From Gammaproteobacteria bacterium (lineage in GTDB: Bacteria; Pseudomonadota; Gammaproteobacteria; GRL18): a stretch of 10,980 nucleotides of DNA. Where the stretch lies: NCBI GenBank assembly GCA_028571885.1, contig JAPVVU010000072.1, forward strand, positions 1 through 10,980, read 5' to 3'. This document shows, one piece after another, positions 1 through 6,444 of the stretch (its first letter is position 1; each line of letters begins with the position of its first letter). The notes below the pieces were generated by a model. That model saw nothing but the letters and a program-made list of their open reading frames with translations, did not search any database and had not been told where the DNA came from. The position numbers were made by a program, and so were the translations under genes.

Positions 1-500
1 CTTTTGATAGTATTGACATCAACAACTTCCCCTGTCGGGTTATTGGGATTGATTAAGACCAGTACATCCAGGGTATCAATCACATCATCAACCATTTTAG
101 TGCTTAAATGAATGACCGAAAAATTATTTTTTTTCCATTGAAATTCATGCTCTGCATAACAGGGGCTTATAATACCTACTTTAGGATTGGGCGGCAGCAG
201 ATCATGCTCACGAAAAATGACCGGCAATAGTTGAATGGCTTCCTGAGAGCCTGATACTGGCAGGATATTTTCTGTCTTATAGTAAGCTTGCGCTGTTTCT
301 ATAAGACCATCATCCTTTTCCGGCAGCCGATTAAATATACTTGCAGGTATAGTGGGAACAGGCCAGCCGTTTGGATTTATCCCTGTTGATAAGTCCAGCC
401 AGTGCGCCTTATCAAGACCTTCATTTTCACCGGCATATTTTTTTATTGCCTGATTAAAACAGCCGCCATGTCCGGGTAACGCCGGAATATTTTTCTTCAT
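1..500 (-). CDS. cobC: Threonine-phosphate decarboxylase (CobC/CobD type), C-terminus cut by window edge
   Basis: This PLP-dependent class I aminotransferase-fold enzyme decarboxylates L-threonine O-3-phosphate to (R)-1-amino-2-propanol phosphate, the arm that links the corrin ring to the nucleotide loop of cobalamin. About 166 residues are visible, beginning MKKNIPALPGHGG. Family signatures seen in order are the N-terminal HGG, LSTGINPNGWP, a SGSQ cofactor-phosphate motif and NPNNPTGE. The PLP lysine would lie beyond position 1, so catalytic completeness cannot be judged. The start at 498-500 lies 14 bp after the cbiB stop on the same strand, so the two genes are almost certainly co-transcribed, and their products act on consecutive steps. 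The Pseudomonas name is cobC and the Salmonella name for the same activity is cobD. Recognition is firm; the symbol depends on naming convention. Confidence 0.9.
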   Translation of the reverse strand, partial: MKKNIPALPGHGGCFNQAIKKYAGENEGLDKAHWLDLSTGINPNGWPVPTIPASIFNRLPEKDDGLIETAQAYYKTENILPVSGSQEAIQLLPVIFREHDLLPPNPKVGIISPCYAEHEFQWKKNNFSVIHLSTKMVDDVIDTLDVLVLINPNNPTGEVVDVNTIK

Positions 501-514
501 ATACGCAATGATGA

Positions 515-1546
515 CTATAGCCAGGCGGGTAAACTAAGTAATGCAACAACAATAAGCCAGAGTATTGTTGAGCGATCAAGCATATCACATGCCTGCTGAA
601 TAATTTCAGGTCTGGCTTTTTTACCACAGCCTAAATCGGGTCGCTCTTTGTATTCGCCATGATATTGATCCGCACCACCGAGCTGCACATCAAGGGCTCC
701 AGCGCCTGCTGCCATGACAGTACCGGCATTTGGGCTTTCCCATAGTGCCCCTTGATCAGACCAGCATTGCATGGCATTTTTCCAGTTACCCGTCAGCGCA
801 TAAGTCAGTGCAGTCAAGCGAGCTGGAATGTAATTTAAAATATCATCAAATTTTGCAACAAAAAATCCAAAACTATCATAACGCTCATTTTTATAGCCCC
901 ACATGGCATCCAGAGTATTCGTTAATCGAAAAATAACCACGCCAGGCGCACCCGCAATCAAAAACCAGAAGATTGCTGCAAAAACAGCGTCATTGCCATT
1001 TTCCAGAACTGATTCTGTGGTTGCTCTGCAAATTCCTTCTTCATCCATCTGCTGAGTATCACGACTGACAATCATTGATAAGGCATAACGTGCCTGCTCA
1101 AACTGACGCTCCATCAATGGCATTAATATTTCCTGAGCATGTTGTTTAAGACTGCTCAGGCCTATCGCAAAATAAAGAATAATCACTTCAAGTGAAAAAC
1201 CGATCACCCCATCAGCAACAAGACTATTATTAACAAGAGCGTGAGTTAACCACCCTGCAGGAACGAGACAAATTAAAGCAGCAATCAATCCATTGAGACG
1301 ATTCTGCTGAGATATTTCAATTTTGGTCAATTTTGGGCTGGATTTTGCTCCGACTTCCTCAGTTGACTCTGTAATAAATTCTGAACTTAATTCTACTGCC
1401 GTTTCTGATTTTATTTTTATTAAAGTCTCATTGAGACGTTCTTCCAACCAGTTGGCAAACTTGCCAAAAGCAACCAGTGGATGGTATTTATCCGGCTCAC
1501 CGAAGAAATAATCGAGAAGCAGGGCACATAATAGTACAATAAGCAT
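515..1546 (-). CDS. cbiB: Adenosylcobinamide-phosphate synthase CbiB
   Basis: This integral inner-membrane enzyme joins adenosylcobyric acid to aminopropanol (phosphate) to give adenosylcobinamide (phosphate). The 343 residues carry the family hallmarks: DYFFGEPDKYHPLV near residues 12-25, SRDT at 161-164, ENGNDAVFAAIFWF at 182-195, NTLDAMWGYKNERY at 210-223 and DDILNYIPARLTA at 234-246. Hydrophobic segments lie near 1-12, 84-103, 113-131, 188-207 and 326-342. Residues about 42-82 form a polar, Ser/Glu/Lys-rich insertion between the first conserved block and the second membrane segment, which makes the protein slightly longer than the roughly 310-320 residues usual for the family. The ATG at 1544-1546 is preceded by GAAAGG about 7 nt upstream. 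It is divergent from cobQ and followed after 14 bp by the threonine-phosphate decarboxylase gene, its pathway partner. In the Pseudomonas scheme the same gene is called cobD. Confidence 0.95.
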   Translation of the reverse strand: MLIVLLCALLLDYFFGEPDKYHPLVAFGKFANWLEERLNETLIKIKSETAVELSSEFITESTEEVGAKSSPKLTKIEISQQNRLNGLIAALICLVPAGWLTHALVNNSLVADGVIGFSLEVIILYFAIGLSSLKQHAQEILMPLMERQFEQARYALSMIVSRDTQQMDEEGICRATTESVLENGNDAVFAAIFWFLIAGAPGVVIFRLTNTLDAMWGYKNERYDSFGFFVAKFDDILNYIPARLTALTYALTGNWKNAMQCWSDQGALWESPNAGTVMAAGAGALDVQLGGADQYHGEYKERPDLGCGKKARPEIIQQACDMLDRSTILWLIVVALLSLPAWL

Positions 1547-1605
1547 TTTTAACCTTTCTATATTAACTCATAATTTACCAGAGAAAATGGCAGGCCTATT
1601 CTAAC
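1547..1605. promoter_or_regulatory. Divergent intergenic region between cbiB and cobQ
   Basis: These 59 bp separate two start codons facing away from each other, so promoters for both cobalamin transcripts must lie here or reach into the coding ends. On the minus strand GAAAGG forms a good ribosome binding site for cbiB. No clear Shine-Dalgarno sequence precedes cobQ. AT-rich hexamers are present, but I cannot point to a confident -35/-10 pair on either strand. The space is too short for a cobalamin riboswitch (about 200 nt), so any B12 control of these genes is not by a riboswitch here. Confidence 0.4.
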
Positions 1606-3156
1606 ATGCAAAACCATAAGAAACAGGCCGTAACTCTAATGATTCAGGGAACCACTTCTGACGCAGGTAAAAGTGTTCTGGTGGCAGGCTTATGTCGGCT
1701 TTTTTACCGTCAAGGTTATCGTGTCGCGCCCTTTAAACCCCAGAACATGGCACTTAATAGTGCCGTCACTCACGATGGCGGTGAAATAGGACGTGCTCAG
1801 GCAGTACAGGCTCAGGCCTGTCACCTTGAACCTCATACCGACATGAACCCTATTTTACTCAAACCCAACTCTGATACGGGTGCTCAAGTCATTATTCATG
1901 GTAAAGCCGTCACGCAAATGGATGCAACGTCTTATCATGCCTATAAAAAAACGGCGATGTCATATGTTCTCCAGTCTCACCAGCGTCTTTGTCAGCAATA
2001 CGATTTGATTATTGTTGAAGGGGCGGGCAGTCCGGCAGAAATTAACCTGCGGGAAAATGATATTGCCAATATGGGCTTTGCCGAAGCGGTAGATTGTCCC
2101 GTACTTTTAGTCTCTGATATTGATAAAGGTGGTGTTTTTGCGCACTTATACGGCACCTTAAAACTGCTCTCACCTTCAGAGCAGCAGCGTATAAAAGGCT
2201 TTATTATTAATAAGTTTCGTGGTGATGAGTCACTATTGGAGCCTGGCAATCAATGGCTCGAAGAAACAACACAAACACCGGTTCTGGGGGTATTACCCTA
2301 TTTACATAATTTACATATTGAAGCAGAAGATGCCATTTCATATCAAACACACTTAAGCGATAAAAAGCTCAATAGCTTCAAGTCGAGCAGCGAAACAATT
2401 AAAATTATTGTCCCCGTACTGCCTCGTATTTCTAATCATACTGATTTTGATGCCTTGCGCCTGCATCCACAGGTTGAGCTGCTTTTTATTCGTGAAGGGC
2501 AAGCGATTCCAGCAGCCGATCTGATTATCCTGCCCGGCACAAAAAGTGTACGCTCTGATCTGCAGTGGCTTAAAGACAATGCCTGGGATACAGCGATTGC
2601 CAGGCATCTTCGATATGGCGGCAAGCTTATGGGTATTTGTGGTGGTTTACAGATGCTGGGCAGTCAAGTTCATGATCCTTTGGGTCTTGAAGGGCCTCCC
2701 GGCAGTAGCCGGGGTCTGGGGTATTTCACCTATCAGACCACCTTAGAAGCAGAAAAACAGCTTAAGCAGGTTAGGGGTTGTTTTCAATCTGAGCAATCAG
2801 TCAGCCTGACAGGTTATGAAATACATGCCGGTTCAACCAGCGGTATTGATAAACAGTCTGCACTTATTATGATTAAAGATGTTTTAATTAAAGATGTTTT
2901 GACTCAAGATGCTCAGATTCAGGATAAAATGGATGGCGCAATATCTGATGACGGACAAATCATGGCAACTTATCTGCATGGCATATTTGATCATCCTCAG
3001 GCCTGCGAACATTTATTAAAATGGGCCGGCTTAAAAAATCAGCTTCAATATGACTATAGAGACTTTCAGGAACAGGGAATTAATTTATTAGCCGACACCC
3101 TGGAACAGAATCTGGATATTGCTGCTATCATGGAACTTCTCAAAAAAAATGATTAA
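1606..3156 (+). CDS. cobQ: Cobyric acid synthase CobQ (glutamine-hydrolysing)
   Basis: This enzyme amidates carboxyl side chains b, d, e and g of adenosylcobyrinic acid a,c-diamide using glutamine and ATP, giving adenosylcobyric acid, the substrate of the divergently encoded CbiB. The 516 residues begin with a dethiobiotin-synthetase-like ATPase domain: P-loop GTTSDAGKS at residues 15-23, [10 protein letters not shown] following, and [12 protein letters not shown] near 137-148. The C-terminal half is a class I glutamine amidotransferase domain with the nucleophile Cys345 in [11 protein letters not shown] and His458 in [10 protein letters not shown]. The length is somewhat above the usual 480-500. 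Part of the excess is a degenerate five-residue repeat at residues 423-442 ([20 protein letters not shown]) in the amidotransferase domain. The start matches the family N-terminus, although no strong ribosome binding site is visible; Met12 is a less likely alternative. Confidence 0.96.
   Translation: MQNHKKQAVTLMIQGTTSDAGKSVLVAGLCRLFYRQGYRVAPFKPQNMALNSAVTHDGGEIGRAQAVQAQACHLEPHTDMNPILLKPNSDTGAQVIIHGKAVTQMDATSYHAYKKTAMSYVLQSHQRLCQQYDLIIVEGAGSPAEINLRENDIANMGFAEAVDCPVLLVSDIDKGGVFAHLYGTLKLLSPSEQQRIKGFIINKFRGDESLLEPGNQWLEETTQTPVLGVLPYLHNLHIEAEDAISYQTHLSDKKLNSFKSSSETIKIIVPVLPRISNHTDFDALRLHPQVELLFIREGQAIPAADLIILPGTKSVRSDLQWLKDNAWDTAIARHLRYGGKLMGICGGLQMLGSQVHDPLGLEGPPGSSRGLGYFTYQTTLEAEKQLKQVRGCFQSEQSVSLTGYEIHAGSTSGIDKQSALIMIKDVLIKDVLTQDAQIQDKMDGAISDDGQIMATYLHGIFDHPQACEHLLKWAGLKNQLQYDYRDFQEQGINLLADTLEQNLDIAAIMELLKKND
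2872..2931 (+). repeat. Four degenerate 15-bp tandem units inside cobQ
   Basis: Units start at 2872, 2887, 2902 and 2917. The first two differ only in the last base (ATTAAAGATGTTTTA and ATTAAAGATGTTTTG); the third and fourth keep the AAGAT/AGGAT core. The period is a multiple of three, so the frame is kept and the units encode [15 protein letters not shown] and IQDKM in a loop of the amidotransferase domain. Confidence 0.75.
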
Positions 3157-3230
3157 AGAAGTGTCACTTTTCTGGAAAAACTGCCGCTGTCGACTATAAT
3201 CCACTAACAACATAAATTTATTTATAACAT

Positions 3231-3257
3231 TAAACAAATCTACCTGTTTGCCGATAT
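3231..3257 (+). promoter_or_regulatory. FliA (sigma-28) promoter for cheV
   Basis: TAAACAAA at 3231-3238, exactly 11 bp of spacer, then GCCGATAT at 3250-3257. The enterobacterial sigma-28 consensus is TAAAGTTT-N11-GCCGATAA, so the -35 core TAAA, the spacer and seven of eight -10 bases agree. It lies about 65-70 bp ahead of the cheV start, fitting a class III flagellar/chemotaxis transcript. The match is read directly from the sequence; use by FliA is inferred from the consensus and the downstream gene. Confidence 0.85.
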
Positions 3258-3324
3258 AGGGTTTATACCCACGACTAAGACCATCTGTTATTTGTATTAT
3301 TAACAAAGAATTTCCGAGTAGGCT

Positions 3325-4308
3325 ATGACCAATTTTATTAAATCTGTTGATGAACGAACCAATCTGGCAGGCACTAATCGCCTTGAACTCCTGCTCTTCA
3401 GTCTGGGTCATGATGTTCAAACGGATCGCGAAGAACTCTTCGGCATCAATGTCTTTAAAGTGCGTGAAGTCATGTCTATACCAGAAATCACCCAGGCACC
3501 GGATATGCCGCCTTCAGTTGAAGGTATGATCAGCCTTCGTGGTCATCTGATTCCTGTAGTCAATCTGGCCAAATTCTGCTGTTTGGAAGTTAAAGAAACA
3601 CCACAAATCATGATTGTCACTGAATATAATAATATGATGCAGGGTTATATGGTTAATTCAGTTGATACCATCTTGCGCCTTGACTGGAACAAAGTAAAAA
3701 CACCGCCTGATATGCTTTCTGAACAAATGGGCGGCGTTGTCACTGCGGTCACTGAACTGGATGATGGTCGTATTGTTATGATTATGGATGTTGAAAAAGT
3801 ACTTGCAGATACTGCACAGGACGCGTCACAAGAAAGCTGGTTCAGTGATGTTCAAGCAGCTGAAAAAAGTGATATCACTGTCTTTTTTGCCGATGATTCC
3901 CTGGTTGCCCGCAAACAGATTTCACGCACGCTGGATCACATGGGTTTCACCCATGTCAGTGCCAACAATGGTCTGGAAGCCTGGCAGAAACTCAAAGAGA
4001 TTGCCCAACGCGCCGATACTGCCGGTCAGCCTGTTGCCAATTTTATACAATTGATTTTAACCGATGTTGAAATGCCTGAAATGGATGGTTTTGTGCTGAC
4101 AAAAAAAATCAAAGCCGATAGCCGCTTTGATGGCATTCCCGTTATCATGCACTCCTCATTATCGGCTGACTCCAACCAGAATTTGGGCATGAATGTGGGT
4201 GCTGATGATTATGTACCCAAGTTTGATCCAACTCATCTTTCAGATATTATCGAAAAAAATATTGCCGCTGCAAAACTGAAAACACAAAAACAGTTAGAAC
4301 AAAAATAG
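3325..4308 (+). CDS. cheV: Chemotaxis coupling protein CheV (CheW domain + response regulator receiver)
   Basis: CheV couples chemoreceptors to the kinase CheA through its CheW-like domain, and its receiver domain is phosphorylated by CheA, serving adaptation or as a phosphate sink. The 327 residues open with a CheW domain (about 17-165, including LFGINVFKVREVMSIPEIT and a SLRGHLIPVVNL motif). The receiver domain (about 185-315) has the acidic pair Asp190/Asp191 in FFADDS, phosphoacceptor Asp247 in LTDVEMPEMDG, a Ser in MHSSLS and conserved Lys299 in YVPKFDP, so it looks competent for phosphorylation. The length is normal for the family. GAGTAGG lies just before the ATG. A FliA-type promoter upstream ties expression to the flagellar cascade, although no other flagellar or che gene is in the window; isolated cheV genes are common in gammaproteobacteria. 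Confidence 0.96.
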   Translation: MTNFIKSVDERTNLAGTNRLELLLFSLGHDVQTDREELFGINVFKVREVMSIPEITQAPDMPPSVEGMISLRGHLIPVVNLAKFCCLEVKETPQIMIVTEYNNMMQGYMVNSVDTILRLDWNKVKTPPDMLSEQMGGVVTAVTELDDGRIVMIMDVEKVLADTAQDASQESWFSDVQAAEKSDITVFFADDSLVARKQISRTLDHMGFTHVSANNGLEAWQKLKEIAQRADTAGQPVANFIQLILTDVEMPEMDGFVLTKKIKADSRFDGIPVIMHSSLSADSNQNLGMNVGADDYVPKFDPTHLSDIIEKNIAAAKLKTQKQLEQK

Positions 4309-4422
4309 CTGATAATAATACCATCTCCGGTCAGTGTATTTGCCGTTTAATGATAAACATCAAGGCATAAAGTATAAGACGATGTTAATATGTCTGTTTC
4401 GTCATTTGTTCAAGGAAAACGC

Positions 4423-5580
4423 ATGAAGGCAGGCCCAAGAGAGATCATCACCCCATTTCGTCCCATTCCCCTGGAAGTCCCCGAGGGCATGAAACCTAAT
4501 GAGTTTTTTAACAGCACCGAAAACCTTCAGGATCTCTCACAAAATAACGGCCTGCTCAGCAATCCAGAACATCTATTGATGTATCGTAAAGCACTGGGGC
4601 ATAGCAACGAATTCGATACCTCTATTATCTTTAATTCTTCCAAGTGTATTTTAAACCCTCTGGGTCGACCGGTGCGTCGAACGCAATTACCTGAACAGAC
4701 AAAAAATGTCTGGAATCGCATGAACCAGATCATGATTGAATACATGCTGGAAAAATACCCCGATCCGGAAGATGCACTGGTTCTGGCCGGTGAAGCCAGT
4801 CTGGACGCCACCTGGCCGCTGACGGCACCAGGTGTGCCCAGTATTCGTATGCTGCATAATCATTTTATTGTGTTTAATATGGAGCAATTGCGCAATGCCG
4901 AGAGGGCAGATCCTAAAAACCCCAACCTGACTGATGGCGGACAAAACAGTCTGTTTCAAGCTCATATGCGCAATGTCTACCGTAATTTCTTTGAATCTCT
5001 GGATCTGAAGATACTTAAACCTGTCGAAGGAAAAGCCTCACAACTCTCCTTGACCGGCTATCCTCAAGGTCTACCCAGCTGGGAAATTCAAGGTGGTGTT
5101 GATATGCTTAAAAGTACCTATTTCTGGAAAGAATACGATTTGATTTTAAAAGGTTTTCTGGATTTTTATCGCACCTTTTTTACCCAGGTATCAACGCGCA
5201 ATGCCCCTATTCCCCCAAAAACTTATTTCCCCGAGCAAATTGAAGAGACGCTGCTGTTCAATAATGATTTTTTAGCCAGCGCTAAAAAAGTGCGCGATAT
5301 GTGTGTTCATGATGCTAAATATGCCAATTCCATTCGCTGGCAGCCTGCTTTCAAACAACTGATTTACCGCAATGAACAAGGCAGGCTCATTGTCACTATC
5401 AGCCAGAATTCTATTGGCAACGCCATCACTGAATTACTGGGTGTCGTGGTACGCCGGGTACCGGATGCAGATGCTTATGAACAAGCAGAACCGGCATTAA
5501 TTGAAAAACTTCTGGAAGTCAGGCAACGTCTTATCAATGCTGATTTGGGTGATCCGATTAAGACAGAGTATTGGGATTAA
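4423..5580 (+). CDS. Conserved-looking protein of unknown function, 385 aa
   Basis: I do not recognise this family. The frame is open from 4390, but the ATG at 4423 is preceded by AAGGA with a 6-nt gap, whereas the ATG at 4390 has no ribosome binding site, so 4423 (MKAGPREIITPFRP) is preferred. The protein has no signal peptide or clear membrane segment and should be cytoplasmic. It is rich in Asn, Pro and aromatic residues. Notable stretches are GVPSIRMLHNHFIVFNMEQ around residues 137-155, with a His-x-His-Phe element (His145, His147), a second block SLTGYPQGLPSWEIQGGVDM in the middle, and a C-terminal QNSIGNAITELLGVVVRR. The two-His element recalls nucleotidyltransferase or HIT-type sites, but this is too weak to assign a function. 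It lies 114 bp after cheV on the same strand with no obvious terminator between, so read-through is possible. Codon use matches its neighbours. Confidence 0.85.
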   Translation: MKAGPREIITPFRPIPLEVPEGMKPNEFFNSTENLQDLSQNNGLLSNPEHLLMYRKALGHSNEFDTSIIFNSSKCILNPLGRPVRRTQLPEQTKNVWNRMNQIMIEYMLEKYPDPEDALVLAGEASLDATWPLTAPGVPSIRMLHNHFIVFNMEQLRNAERADPKNPNLTDGGQNSLFQAHMRNVYRNFFESLDLKILKPVEGKASQLSLTGYPQGLPSWEIQGGVDMLKSTYFWKEYDLILKGFLDFYRTFFTQVSTRNAPIPPKTYFPEQIEETLLFNNDFLASAKKVRDMCVHDAKYANSIRWQPAFKQLIYRNEQGRLIVTISQNSIGNAITELLGVVVRRVPDADAYEQAEPALIEKLLEVRQRLINADLGDPIKTEYWD

Positions 5581-5610
5581 CATTCAGAAATGGTGCTCTA
5601 AAGCCGTGCT

Positions 5611-5719
5611 GGTGGCAGAGAGGCTGTATAGTTCAGGGGACGCTGTAAATACGTCCCTGTAACGCTTGATGAAAACATCCATGTTTTCAAATACCCCAGA
5701 ACTATACAGCCTCTCCACC
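5611..5719. repeat. Nested inverted-repeat element (MITE/REP-like)
   Basis: The outer arms GAGAGGCTGTATAGTTC (5618-5634) and GAACTATACAGCCTCTC (5699-5715) are perfect 17-bp complements. The pairing continues inward through one mismatch into GGGG/CCCC and outward through GGTGG/CCACC after a small bulge. Inside are two further hairpins: GGGACG (5637-5642) with CGTCCC (5652-5657), and TGAAAACA (5670-5677) with TGTTTTCA (5682-5689) closed by a TCCA loop. Folded, this is a long stem topped by two hairpins. The GGACGCTGTAAATACGTCCC and CATCCATG cores resemble, from memory, a hairpin repeat dispersed in many gammaproteobacterial intergenic regions. It starts about 31 bp after the preceding stop codon and may protect or terminate that transcript. 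No coding capacity. Confidence 0.8.
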
Positions 5720-5788
5720 CTTGGTGAGAAAGGTAGTGCAGGTAAGAAGGTGGTATGGTGCAGTTTACCTTACGGAGGCATTTCGAGC

Positions 5789-5820
5789 CATGGATGGCGA
5801 GGATGAGCGCTACATGGATG
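5789..5820 (-). repeat. Partial opposite-orientation relative of the nested repeat
   Basis: CATGGATG occurs at 5789-5796 and again at 5813-5820, separated by GCGAGGATGAGCGCTA. Read on the minus strand this gives CATCCATG, then a GCGCTC-type segment, then CATCCATG, the same core as the hairpin at 5670-5689. It is probably a decayed or truncated copy of the same repeat family inserted in reverse; no matching outer arms were found. Confidence 0.45.
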
Positions 5821-6444
5821 CCCTTTGATTTCTAAGAGAAGAAGCATCCTCAGTAAGATGACTAAACTGTATTGACTTAGATTTGACAAATAGACCTTGT
5901 GATGATTGCCGACCTTCGGTAAAAATGAAGGATTTGACCTTTAGCGACAAAATATTGAAGTGATTAAAATTAGTTCATTGAGCGTAAAGCCGCATTTTCA
6001 GGTGTTGAATTTGTAGGCCAAATTTATAGCCTACAAACTGTCAATATTTTTTACACCAAGTCGCAATCGTCCCATTGCCGCTATTTTGGGCAATGTTGTC
6101 CAGTCTATAATTCAAGGCAAAAGCGGAAATTTTAGATGCAAAGACAAATCTTATTTCTAACTTGTATAAAATCGCAGGATGAGCACAAACCGGAAGTATC
6201 AAACTGAGTACTTTAATAGCCGGTTTGGATCGGTTTGCACAGTTAGCGACTATTCCATAAATTTCAAATGGGGGGGCAAGAATCTTCTCTTGTTATTTTT
6301 CTGAACCACAGGAGACCGCAACACAAAGGAGACATTGAGGAATAAAGAACTTTAGGGATAAGATTAGTTTTATTTCAAACAACCCAATTGTTTTAGATTG
6401 GTAGAGACGTTCAAGGTTTTCGCTTTATACCAAAAGAGCCTAAC

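Larger units (their letters stand above)
5581..6444. other. 864-bp region without a convincing gene
   Basis: Apart from the nested repeat at its left end, this stretch holds several smaller inverted repeats. TTTGTAGGC (6010-6018) pairs with GCCTACAAA (6029-6037), CATTGCC (6073-6079) with GGCAATG (6089-6095), and CAAACCGG (6186-6193) with CCGGTTTG (6220-6227); the last pair encloses AAGTA/TACTT. A run of seven G lies near 6270-6276. No ATG-initiated frame with protein-like content is present. One minus-strand frame from 6292 to 5813 contains only two stops (TGA at 6041-6043 and 5975-5977), which might be a decayed gene or chance. It separates two converging transcription units, yet I see no canonical hairpin-plus-T-run terminator. 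Confidence 0.6.

Noticed and set aside
1547..1605. Cobalamin riboswitch in front of the cobalamin genes
   Set aside because: The intergenic space is only 59 bp and no B12-box-like sequence was seen.
4339..4382. TTGCCG ... TATAAG as a promoter for the unknown gene, or GCCGTTTA as a second FliA site
   Set aside because: The spacing is 27 bp for the first, and no TAAA lies at the required distance for the second.
5611..5820. CRISPR array
   Set aside because: The repeats are inverted arms of a nested hairpin and short 8-mers; there are no regularly spaced direct repeats with unique spacers.
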